Source of the DNA: a virus
Virus record (IMG/VR): IMGVR_UViG_3300008450_007994
Coordinates: 1 to 32,529 of that record
Strand: one strand, 5' to 3'
DNA: 32,529 bases
In this document: in pieces, positions 26,044 through 32,529 of the stretch
Numbering within the stretch: the first letter of the stretch is position 1
Layout of the letters: every line of letters starts with the position of its first letter
Position numbers and translations under genes: made by a program
The notes under the pieces: model-generated
Seen by the model: only the letters and a program-made list of their open reading frames with translations
What the model was told of the DNA's origin: nothing
The model's database searches: none

Positions 26044-26606
26044 CTTTCAGTGAGCACCTTATTTGCGTAATGTGCAATTCCAAATGAATCAGCAACATCA
26101 AAATCATCTAGGGATAGGTCATACTTATTGTTAAAGTAATCTACAGTTCTCTGCTTTCTCATATTACGTATTTGATTTTTATACCATGAGTCAGCATATC
26201 CTGGATACCTTAATCTTATCGCCGCTTTTTCATCTTTTGTAGGATTTTTATTTCCTATATATGCCTGCCACGCAGTAGGGCTAATCGTAATAACCTTTGC
26301 TCCAGTTGACATAAGCTCAGCAATTACTACGCCATATACATAAGATAATTTTATCACAGCATCTGGTGATCTGACAAGAACTGCGCCCTCAACTACAATA
26401 TAATCTGATTTTAATTCTTCCAGCATAACAGACATTTTCTTTTTGGCGTCGTGTATCTTTTCATAAATATCATTTCCATATAGATCTATTTTTCCCCATT
26501 TAAGAGGAATATCATTTTCCATAAGGCAAAATGCTATTGAGTTTGTAGATGCATCTATGCCCAATACTCTGTGTGCTTTAACTTTTATAAGGTCAGCTAA
26601 TTTCAT
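26040..26606 (-). CDS. RuvC-like Holliday junction resolvase
   Basis: 188 residues with the RuvC/RNase H metal site: D18 in V-L-G-I-D-A-S-T-N-S, E73 in I-V-V-E-G-A-V, and D170/D173 in D-V-A-D-S-F-G-I-A-H-Y near the C-terminus. Helix-forming middle with K-N-P-T-K-D-E-K. It would cut four-way junctions and branches made during replication and recombination, before packaging. It follows the zinc-finger gene and precedes the HTH gene, in the recA-nuclease operon. Confidence 0.9.
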   Translation of the reverse strand: MKLADLIKVKAHRVLGIDASTNSIAFCLMENDIPLKWGKIDLYGNDIYEKIHDAKKKMSVMLEELKSDYIVVEGAVLVRSPDAVIKLSYVYGVVIAELMSTGAKVITISPTAWQAYIGNKNPTKDEKAAIRLRYPGYADSWYKNQIRNMRKQRTVDYFNNKYDLSLDDFDVADSFGIAHYANKVLTER

Positions 26607-26871
26607 TTATCCGCCCCAGTATATTTTTTTTATTATTTAGACTGCCAATTTTTTCACATGAGGCACAGATATCGCTTTTATTATATCTGCTTAGTCTGCT
26701 ACCACACTTTTTGCAACCCCTAAATGCACCATTTTTAATTGCCTTTTTTTCGTAATACTTTTCCATGATTCTTCGATTAGTTGCAACTCTGCAACATTCA
26801 TCGCAACAATACTTTTGGTTATGTGTTTTAGAATCAAATTCTTTAGCGCATTCTTTATTACTGCATATCAT
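26593..26871 (-). CDS. multi-zinc-finger protein, 92 aa
   Basis: Three Cys pairs: C3-x4-C8 and C22/C23 with C26/C27 in an HNH-like knuckle (MICSNKECAKEFD, KYCCDECC), then C-K-K-C-G near 53-57 and C-A-S-C near 69-72. The first half resembles zinc fingers of phage DNA-handling proteins; the second half is a zinc ribbon. No nuclease His-Asn-His is seen. ATG 26871 overlaps the stop of the Cas4-like gene as ATGA. Confidence 0.7.
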   Translation of the reverse strand: MICSNKECAKEFDSKTHNQKYCCDECCRVATNRRIMEKYYEKKAIKNGAFRGCKKCGSRLSRYNKSDICASCEKIGSLNNKKNILGRINEIS

Positions 26872-27659
26872 ATTACTGGCACCTCAAATAACTCTATCTG
26901 TACTGTACCAAGCTTGGCATCTTTTGCAAAACACTCTTTCTTTACTGGACAGTATGTACATGGCATTTTTGATTTTGTGGCACCTGAAGGTCTCATTGGA
27001 AGATCACCGCTCTGAAAATTATCCCAAACTTCTTGCATCCAAATAAATGTATCCTCAATAATTTTTTTATTTTTATCATTCATTGATACTGGTATTATTA
27101 AAATTTCTTGTGTATTTTTATTTTCATAAAGAAAGAATCCTTCTTTAGCATTCTTTAATTTCATATAGGTCAAAAGCTGAAGCATATGATTGGGGGAAGA
27201 CTTCATTTCAGCCTGCCTAGCATCCCATACTTCTTGCTTAGCTGTTTTAATTTCTCCGATTACGGTCTCTCCATCATAGCTCATAATTAGATCTATGAAT
27301 CCCCTGATTGGAGGATAATCATTAATTATTTCTTCTTCTTCTGATACAAATTCTGGCATTGTTGCTATGAGCTTTTGCAGTCTTTCATGAGCTTGGGTTC
27401 CTTGTGCCATATTAGCAACTGCGACAGCATCGTTATCATCAATAAACATCGCACCACTAAATGCCATATACCAATATCTGGGGCATCTTCCGTGTCCATA
27501 ACCAAGCGAGCTTGGGCTAAAAGATTTTTTAGTCATCTCTCCATCTGCACGTTTTGTATTTCGATATGACTCATCGAGCAACTCGGCAAATCTTTCTGGG
27601 TCAAAGTGTTTCCCTGTATGCTTTTTAAATTTAAGATTCTTTACTATATCTCTACCCAT
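26868..27659 (-). CDS. Cas4/RecB-type PD-(D/E)xK nuclease with four-Cys cluster
   Basis: 263 residues. Nuclease core: H91 (Q-G-T-Q-A-H-E-R-L), D123 (R-G-F-I-D-L-I), E136-x-K138 (I-G-E-I-K-T-A) and Q161-x3-Y165 (Q-L-L-T-Y). C59 before the core and C234, C237 and C243 after it (C-T-Y-C-P-V-K-K-E-C) match the iron-sulfur staple of Cas4 and AddB-type nucleases. It should degrade or trim DNA ends, a partner for the RecA-like protein. No CRISPR array or cas1/cas2 is present, so it is a replication or recombination nuclease. Confidence 0.88.
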   Translation of the reverse strand: MGRDIVKNLKFKKHTGKHFDPERFAELLDESYRNTKRADGEMTKKSFSPSSLGYGHGRCPRYWYMAFSGAMFIDDNDAVAVANMAQGTQAHERLQKLIATMPEFVSEEEEIINDYPPIRGFIDLIMSYDGETVIGEIKTAKQEVWDARQAEMKSSPNHMLQLLTYMKLKNAKEGFFLYENKNTQEILIIPVSMNDKNKKIIEDTFIWMQEVWDNFQSGDLPMRPSGATKSKMPCTYCPVKKECFAKDAKLGTVQIELFEVPVI

Positions 27660-27997
27660 TATGAATTGTACCTAACGACATACTTGAGTGCATCTACAAG
27701 TTTGTCTATAGACTCCTTTAGAGAATAGTACACATTCTTTTTATTGTTATTTATAGTTCCAGCCTTATCTTTAGCTATTGTAGAATAATATGAGGCAAGT
27801 ACAGCAAATTTTGTAGACATTGCCTGCAACTCCATTATAAGCATTGGAGATTTAGCGGAGGGAACATCGGGATTCATAAGTAATTTTACAACAATAGCCA
27901 GAGCTTTATCTAAGTGTTCGTCCTTCATAAACTCATGAAGATCGTTGAACTCTGTGATGTCGCTAATAAGCTCTAATGTATTTTTATCCTCTGTCAT
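27659..27997 (-). CDS. hypothetical helical protein, 112 aa
   Basis: ATG 27997 overlaps the small membrane-protein gene (27984-28088) by 14 bases. All-alpha sequence (DLHEFMKDEHLDKALAIVVK, SPMLIMELQAMSTKFAVLAS, SIDKLVDALKYVVRY). It is the gene just before the Cas4-like nuclease in transcription order, and its stop overlaps that gene's start by one base. Family not recognised; a small helical DNA-metabolism accessory is a guess. Confidence 0.65.
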   Translation of the reverse strand: MTEDKNTLELISDITEFNDLHEFMKDEHLDKALAIVVKLLMNPDVPSAKSPMLIMELQAMSTKFAVLASYYSTIAKDKAGTINNNKKNVYYSLKESIDKLVDALKYVVRYNS

Positions 27998-28088
27998 TAG
28001 TAATTACCTTATCGATTTTAAACACAAAGTAATATGTAACTCCGCCAAAAACATATCCCACCAATAATCCAAATAAAAAATTAATCAC
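27984..28088 (-). CDS. single-TM mini-protein, 34 aa, GTG start
   Basis: GTG 28088 has GGAGG six bases upstream. 34 residues: a single hydrophobic helix (about 3-24, NFLFGLLVGYVFGGVTYYFV) with a GxxxG-like pattern, then a short basic/polar tail. It overlaps both neighbours (28081-28386 and 27659-27997). A small membrane protein of unknown role. Confidence 0.6.
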   Translation of the reverse strand: MINFLFGLLVGYVFGGVTYYFVFKIDKVITNDRG

Positions 28089-28386
28089 GATTTTCCTCCC
28101 AAAATTGGATCAGTTCCTCTAAAACTGCCCACTCAATTATACCAAGTCGTACCTTGGAATCTGTTCCAACTATAATTTTTAATGCTGGATGCATATCCCT
28201 ACTTACTCTAAATGTATCTGTACATATTTTTGACCACACATCTTTATTTAAAGTAAATGATTTGCTTGCTTCTTTATAATCTACTACAAAACTTTTCCAT
28301 TTTGCATCACCCTTTTGATAGTCACCACGACCACTATTTTTTTGTGCCTTGGCCCCATCTCTTTTTACTTCTGATCTTTCTGACAT
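28081..28386 (-). CDS. hypothetical phage protein, 101 aa
   Basis: The N-terminal 25 residues are basic and polar (SERSEVKRDGAKAQKNSGRG), followed by F-V-V-D-Y-K-E-A-S-K-S-F-T-L-N-K-D-V-W-S-K-I-C-T-D and a strand-helix end (LGIIEWAVLEELIQFWEE). I recall this sequence type from phage recombination regions but cannot name a function. ATG 28386 overlaps the upstream stop (TAATG). It lies in the recA-nuclease operon. Confidence 0.65.
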   Translation of the reverse strand: MSERSEVKRDGAKAQKNSGRGDYQKGDAKWKSFVVDYKEASKSFTLNKDVWSKICTDTFRVSRDMHPALKIIVGTDSKVRLGIIEWAVLEELIQFWEENRD

Positions 28387-28574
28387 TACTGAACCCTATA
28401 TTGATTATCATGTCCTTCTGGACACTTCCATGTCATTGTTAGCGTGTTTGGATCCCAAAATGCTTCTTCTGCATCCTTATCACATTTAGAGCATGGTTTT
28501 AGTCCACTTATTTTTTCAAGACCTTCTTTATGAAGAATTTCTGGTCTATTAAAAAATTCATTAAGATTTGGCAT
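28386..28574 (-). CDS. zinc-ribbon protein, 62 aa
   Basis: ATG 28574 overlaps the end of recA by 14 bases. C-S-K-C near 28-31, then W-K-C-P-E-G-H near 50-56 gives a Cys3His zinc ribbon; the first 25 residues form a helical Asn/Phe-rich segment. Co-transcribed with recA, so a DNA-metabolism accessory is likely. Confidence 0.7.
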   Translation of the reverse strand: MPNLNEFFNRPEILHKEGLEKISGLKPCSKCDKDAEEAFWDPNTLTMTWKCPEGHDNQYRVQ

Positions 28575-29565
28575 TTATTTCTCCAATCAAGCTGTCTACA
28601 ACATTTGGATTTTCTCTTAAATATGCTACAGCCTTTGCACGTCCTTGAAAACGCTCTCCATTTATTGTATACCATGCACCACCCTTTTCAATAATCCCAT
28701 ACATTTCAGCAACATCAAGTGTCTCACCAACACTGTCTACCCCCAAAGAATCCCCTTGGTAGTAGAAGTCATACTGCCCCGATAAATTTGGGGGGCTTGT
28801 TTTGCTGTAATCAACAATCCAATTAACTGGTCTTCCGACTCTTTGTTCGATAATTTTGTCGCCAACCTTAATGCCAGCTTTAATAGCATTAGCCTCAGCC
28901 TCAGAAGACCAAAGCTTAACGACTGTTGAGGAGAAGAACTTGACAGCCATTCCGCCTGTGGGGATGTGACTAGCATGCATAGATCCAAACTGATTTCGTT
29001 GTTGTGAGATGAGAACAAGTAGTGTGTTTTTGTTTGCATAGTTTAACATTTTGACTGCGTGGGTCATATCCTTTGCTTCAGCGCCGATTTGCTTGGTATC
29101 TTGCAAATCCTTCATTTCATTTCCATCTTTTTCAAAGTAAATTGCTGGGAGCAGTGCTGATATAGAATCAACTACTATTAAATCAACTCCAGCATCCATT
29201 AGTTTTGTTGCAACATCAACCATATCATTAACAGTTTTGGCTGGAGAATAAATTAATTTAGAAGAATCTACTCCCAAAACTTCTGCCCATGCTTGATCAT
29301 AAGATGCCTCAGCATCTATCCAGGCACATGTTTTGCCATCTTTTTGAGCCATGGCTATCATCTGTAAGCAAAAAGATGACTTACCAGCAGACTTATTTCC
29401 CCAAACAAGAACTTGTCTCCCATAGGCAAACCCGCCCTTTAGTGCGTCTGTTAAACCAATACTGGGAGTCTTTTGCTTTTCAATATGAATATCTTGTGCG
29501 GACTGAACCCTTGCTCTTGTTTTTGGATCTAGCTTTGCTAATATTTCATCTAATACGAGTGTCAT
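28561..29565 (-). CDS. recA: RecA/UvsX-like recombinase
   Basis: 334 residues. Walker A W-G-N-K-S-A-G-K-S-S (55-64), Walker B G-V-D-L-I-V-V-D133-S-I-S-A-L-L-P, the segment L-V-L-I-S-Q-Q-R-N with the ATP-sensing Gln, and loop L2 (about 198-215, GSMHASHIPTGGMAVKFFSS). It forms filaments on single-stranded DNA and drives strand exchange and recombination-dependent replication. ATG 29565 has a weak ribosome site with a -10 promoter before it. Confidence 0.95.
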   Translation of the reverse strand: MTLVLDEILAKLDPKTRARVQSAQDIHIEKQKTPSIGLTDALKGGFAYGRQVLVWGNKSAGKSSFCLQMIAMAQKDGKTCAWIDAEASYDQAWAEVLGVDSSKLIYSPAKTVNDMVDVATKLMDAGVDLIVVDSISALLPAIYFEKDGNEMKDLQDTKQIGAEAKDMTHAVKMLNYANKNTLLVLISQQRNQFGSMHASHIPTGGMAVKFFSSTVVKLWSSEAEANAIKAGIKVGDKIIEQRVGRPVNWIVDYSKTSPPNLSGQYDFYYQGDSLGVDSVGETLDVAEMYGIIEKGGAWYTINGERFQGRAKAVAYLRENPNVVDSLIGEINAKS

Positions 29566-29589
29566 ATGTACTCTTTCTGTTATCTCTCT

Positions 29590-29618
29590 ATTATATCATT
29601 AAAACAAATTGCCGTGAA
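29590..29618 (-). promoter_or_regulatory. promoter for recA
   Basis: TTCACG (29613-29618), 17-nt spacer, TATAAT (29590-29595) with an extended -10 TG (TGATATAAT). It ends 24 bases before ATG 29565 and overlaps the 3' end of the MazG-like gene. Confidence 0.65.
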
Positions 29619-29955
29619 GTAGTGGTCTACTATTATTTACTTCCATTTTTTGATAAAGCATTTCATCTAAACTGTCTTCAATAAAAGTGGCATTCATCAT
29701 TGCTGCATATAAATCTAATAGCCTAATTATAATATCAGCCATTTCTTCTACAATTTCTTGACTACCTTTATTTTTTCTAATAGCCTCTAAAACCTCAGTA
29801 ACTTCAGAATGAATTAAAGCTAGCTTATTTCCAATTTTATCGTGATTAATTGGCCCATCCCAAAATCCTTTTTTAATTGCTGTTTCATGTAGTACCGCAG
29901 ACAATGCATCTAAGCCATACTGAGAAACTAACCTATCTTCATTATTCGAAATCAT
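29599..29955 (-). CDS. MazG-like NTP pyrophosphohydrolase
   Basis: 118 residues, one all-alpha MazG-type domain. The metal-binding motifs are E-V-T-E-V-L-E-A (about 51-58) and E-E-M-A-D-I-I-I-R-L-L-D (about 70-81), the E-x2-E and E-x2-D pattern that binds Mg2+. It converts NTPs or dNTPs to monophosphates, or degrades ppGpp, as proposed for phage MazG. ATG 29955 overlaps the gene before it by 14 bases. Confidence 0.88.
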   Translation of the reverse strand: MISNNEDRLVSQYGLDALSAVLHETAIKKGFWDGPINHDKIGNKLALIHSEVTEVLEAIRKNKGSQEIVEEMADIIIRLLDLYAAMMNATFIEDSLDEMLYQKMEVNNSRPLLHGNLF

Positions 29956-30172
29956 TTACTAATTCCTTTTCTTCTAAGTCTTTATCTCTAAGTCTAAAAG
30001 TAAAAGATTCTGTATCAGAATCATATGTTACTTTCATTTCTCTATTTTCTTGATTTGAATCTAAAAATGTAATTACTGGTACATTTATCTCTTTAAGGGT
30101 TGCTAAAATAGAAACCAATATATTACTGAGATTCATTCCTTCTATAAGTTGCTCTGGGTTATTGCTTGTCAT
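29942..30172 (-). CDS. hypothetical protein, 76 aa
   Basis: ATG 30172 overlaps the dnaE stop as ATGA. A helical first third (NNPEQLIEGMNLSNILVSIL) followed by three strands (INVPVITFLDS, REMKVTYDS, ESFTFRLRD) and an acidic tail. Function not recognised; it is coupled to the polymerase and the MazG-like gene. Confidence 0.6.
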   Translation of the reverse strand: MTSNNPEQLIEGMNLSNILVSILATLKEINVPVITFLDSNQENREMKVTYDSDTESFTFRLRDKDLEEKELVNDFE

Positions 30173-32529
30173 ATTATCTCCTTTATATTTAATGTGCCAT
30201 CATCTAATTTAGATAGCACTACCTTACACTTCATTCCTTCACGCAATTTAGCAAGTGTCATCTTGTACATGGTAGGGAAGGCAATTGCTCTAATTAATTC
30301 TTTATCCTTATTTGCAAACACTATGTGGCTCATCATTTTACCCGCCTTTGTTTTAAATGGGGTAAAGTTAATAACCATATATTCATCTTCTTCTAAGTCA
30401 TATTCTTTTCTGTAAAGATAATCCACAAAAAGATCTGAGCCGTTTGGATCTATATCTTTTACATTTATATATCTAGCAATTCTATTATCTCCTACAAGAA
30501 TAAAATACATCTGGTTTGACTCAATTTGAGTATCTTCATGATGGAATAGACCAATTGTTCCAGTCTCGTCAACTAGCTCAACTCTTGCCCAACCAGTTCC
30601 ACGTTTAATATTTTTAACCATACCAAACATTACAAATGAGCCTAGGTCATCAAAATCTTCAATTGGTCTTGCCTGTGCTTTAATTCTTGGGGGTATGCCC
30701 TCTAGATTAAATGTTGGTATACCAAGATACTCATAGTAATTATCTTTTTCATTTCCAGATCTTGGGTTATCTTCAAAAGCTGCCCCTCCGATTGCATTAA
30801 GTGCGTCTATCGCCCTGCTATTAATACCACTTCCCTTTTTAGAAGCTTTAGAAATTAAATCAGCATAGTCTTTAAATGGACGTTGTGCCATAAGCTTATT
30901 TGCAATATTATCTGATATGAATTTAACTTCCGCTAAACCAAATCTAATTCCCTCATCTTGCAAGGAAAAGTATATGTCTGACTCGTTGACGTGTGGCAGC
31001 ATTATTCGAAGCCCAAGTCTTTTTGCTTCGATTAAATATTCCGTCCTAGCATCTTTATCATTTTCGTTTTTAAGGATTGAAAACATAAACTCAAGAGGAT
31101 AATAAGTCTTAAGCCAAGCAGTATAATAAGAAAGCATGGAGTAAGCAACAGCATGAGAGCGATTAAAAGAATACCCAGCATGCGCTTCAAAATCATGCCA
31201 AAGCTCTGCCGCTTTCTTTTCTGAGATATGCTCAGAAGCCCCGCTAATAAACTTATCCTTGAACTGGTCGAACTCTTTTGCATCTTTCTTTTTACCAATG
31301 ATCTTGCGAACCTTATCGGCTTCTGACCAAGACATCCCTCCTAAATATACACAGGCTTGCATAACCTGCTCCTGATAAATAATAACACCATATGTATTCT
31401 CGGTAAAGTCTTTCATTAATACATGGCTATAGTCTACTGCTTCTCTACCATTTTTACGATCAATATACGAAGCGCCTACAGTATTCATTGCTCCTGGTCT
31501 TACTAGGGCATTTGAGGCAACCAAATCTTCAAACTTATCTACACCCATTTTCATAAGAAGATTTGTATATGGCGTTGCTTCTGCCTGAAATACACCTTTG
31601 GTGTATCCTTCGCTTAACATTTGATAAACTTTTGGATCGTCCATAGTTAATTCTGAAAGATTAATCTGCTTTCCAGATCTCTTTTTAATCGATCCCAATG
31701 TATCTGATATAACAGAAAGTGTTTTTAATCCTAGCGCATCAAGCTTAATCAAACCAATATCTGCAACAGTATCCATATCGTATGCTACAACTGGAATACG
31801 TCCAGAGACTTTATCTTGTGCGTCTTCACGAGATTCAACTGGAGCATACTTTCTTAGATCATCTTTTGCCACAACAACTCCTGCAGCATGAACACCAACA
31901 GATCTAATTCTGCCACGCAGTCTTTCTGCTAGCCATACAACTTCTGGGTACTTAGCTCTGAATTCTTTTGTATTCGGCGAACTTAAAAAGTCTTCGAATG
32001 TGTCAATTTGTTTTGTTGCACGATTTACCTCTTGAAGGGGGACCATAAATACACGAGCAGCATCTCTAATTACACCCTTATCTTTAAAGTATGTGTATGT
32101 AGAAATAGAAGCAACATGCTTAAACTTACCCTTTAAGTAATCTTTTACTTCCTTACGGCGTCTATCCTCAAAGTCTGTGTCAATATCTGGAAAATCATTT
32201 CGCTCTGGATTAATAAATCTAAAAAACAATAGGTTATATTTAATTGGGTCTACATCTGTAATTCCTAGGGCATAGCAAACTAATGACCCCGCTGCAGAAC
32301 CACGTCCTGGACCAACTCTAATTCCAGATTCTTTTGCCCAATTAATCATATCACCAACAACTAAAAAGTATGAGGCAAAGTTCTTTGAAGCGATAACCGA
32401 TAGCTCTTCTTCTAAGCGGTCCATATAAATTGGATCTGAAGCCTTCTGAAGGCCCTCTAAGCCCTTTACAGCCAGTGATCTTAGTCTTTCATCAGCATCT
32501 GTTTTTGGAACTGGTAAGAGGTCAAGGCC
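30169..32529 (-). CDS. dnaE: DNA polymerase III alpha (DnaE/C-family) polymerase, partial
   Basis: 786 codons are visible and the frame continues past the right edge, so the PHP domain is outside. Visible parts: G-P-G-R-G-S-A-A-G-S (palm start), F-P-D-I-D-T-D-F with the catalytic Asp pair, V-G-V-H-A-A-G-V-V (thumb/palm), Y-Q-E-Q-V-M-Q (fingers), F-N-R-S-H-A-V-A-Y, a helix-hairpin-helix (I-N-S-R-A-I-D-A-L-N-A-I-G-G), and an OB-fold near the C-terminus. It is the phage replicase. A bacterial-type C-family polymerase is less common in phages than family A or B. The visible ATG 32424 is internal. Confidence 0.95.
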   Translation of the reverse strand, partial: GLDLLPVPKTDADERLRSLAVKGLEGLQKASDPIYMDRLEEELSVIASKNFASYFLVVGDMINWAKESGIRVGPGRGSAAGSLVCYALGITDVDPIKYNLLFFRFINPERNDFPDIDTDFEDRRRKEVKDYLKGKFKHVASISTYTYFKDKGVIRDAARVFMVPLQEVNRATKQIDTFEDFLSSPNTKEFRAKYPEVVWLAERLRGRIRSVGVHAAGVVVAKDDLRKYAPVESREDAQDKVSGRIPVVAYDMDTVADIGLIKLDALGLKTLSVISDTLGSIKKRSGKQINLSELTMDDPKVYQMLSEGYTKGVFQAEATPYTNLLMKMGVDKFEDLVASNALVRPGAMNTVGASYIDRKNGREAVDYSHVLMKDFTENTYGVIIYQEQVMQACVYLGGMSWSEADKVRKIIGKKKDAKEFDQFKDKFISGASEHISEKKAAELWHDFEAHAGYSFNRSHAVAYSMLSYYTAWLKTYYPLEFMFSILKNENDKDARTEYLIEAKRLGLRIMLPHVNESDIYFSLQDEGIRFGLAEVKFISDNIANKLMAQRPFKDYADLISKASKKGSGINSRAIDALNAIGGAAFEDNPRSGNEKDNYYEYLGIPTFNLEGIPPRIKAQARPIEDFDDLGSFVMFGMVKNIKRGTGWARVELVDETGTIGLFHHEDTQIESNQMYFILVGDNRIARYINVKDIDPNGSDLFVDYLYRKEYDLEEDEYMVINFTPFKTKAGKMMSHIVFANKDKELIRAIAFPTMYKMTLAKLREGMKCKVVLSKLDDGTLNIKEII

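Noticed and set aside
26868-27659. CRISPR-Cas locus suggested by the Cas4-like gene
   Set aside because: No direct-repeat array and no cas1, cas2 or effector gene in the window.
1-32529. Integrated prophage
   Set aside because: No integrase, attachment site or flanking bacterial gene is visible; the window reads as one continuous phage segment. Elements beyond the window cannot be excluded.

Overview
The window is an AT-rich, almost fully coding piece of a tailed double-stranded DNA bacteriophage genome, most likely infecting a low-GC actinobacterium. Every gene I accept, including five tRNAs, lies on the minus strand, so the window reads from high to low coordinates. Phage origin rests on the large terminase with its small-subunit-like partner, a C-family DNA polymerase, a UvsX/RecA recombinase, a RuvC-type resolvase, a Cas4/RecB-type nuclease, a CHAP endolysin, small membrane proteins that could be holins, and many tiny overlapping genes. 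The actinobacterial assignment rests on a WhiB protein, an HslV/proteasome-like hydrolase of a type I associate with actinophages, promoters whose -10 box sits 6-7 nt from an ATG (leaderless transcripts), and exported proteins resembling those of freshwater acI/Nanopelagicales bacteria. The last point is from memory and was not searched.

Layout, in transcription order. (1) 32529-28561: DnaE (5' end outside the window), a small protein, a MazG-like pyrophosphohydrolase and RecA. (2) 28574-24150: small and zinc-binding proteins, a Cas4-like nuclease, a RuvC-like resolvase, a 48-residue HTH protein, a GT32/OCH1-like glycosyltransferase, a sugar-phosphate nucleotidyltransferase and an Nmad1/DUF1599-like protein. 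(3) 24122-18264: small and large terminase, a zinc-binding protein, an SGNH-type hydrolase, a 30-residue basic peptide, a NodU/TobZ-type O-carbamoyltransferase, tRNA-Met and a sulfotransferase. (4) 18220-14447: tRNA-Leu, a winged-helix-like protein, tRNA-Arg, the endolysin, a thermonuclease, a luciferase-like (LLM) flavin monooxygenase, Hsp20, a structured leader, an Asp/Asn-hydroxylase-type 2OG oxygenase and an FmdB-like zinc ribbon. (5) 14382-10358: a large exported PA14/Fn3/coiled-coil protein, two small membrane proteins, and a conserved phage protein. (6) 10297-8017: tRNA-Asn, WhiB and neighbours, a membrane coiled-coil protein, and the Ntn hydrolase. (7) 8001-5089: one operon from a leaderless promoter, with thioredoxin and several small proteins, ending in an exported Ig-like surface protein and a strong hairpin terminator. 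(8) 5025-1: small proteins, a DUF2061 membrane protein, an HTH protein, an exported HExxH metalloprotease, tRNA-Lys, GroES, a 43-residue CDGSH iron-sulfur protein and a 45-residue cysteine-rich peptide.

The genes fall into four groups: replication/recombination, packaging, lysis, and a large accessory set. The accessory set is the unusual part. It contains carbamoyl, sulfuryl, nucleotidyl and glycosyl transferases, a flavin monooxygenase, a 2OG oxygenase, redox and chaperone helpers, and three exported proteins. This set could decorate a surface glycan, the phage DNA or a small molecule, and the window alone does not decide which. No capsid, portal or tail gene is recognisable here. At least 20 small genes of 27-59 codons were found by reading the gaps between the longer genes; most have a good ribosome-binding site or a stop-start overlap.
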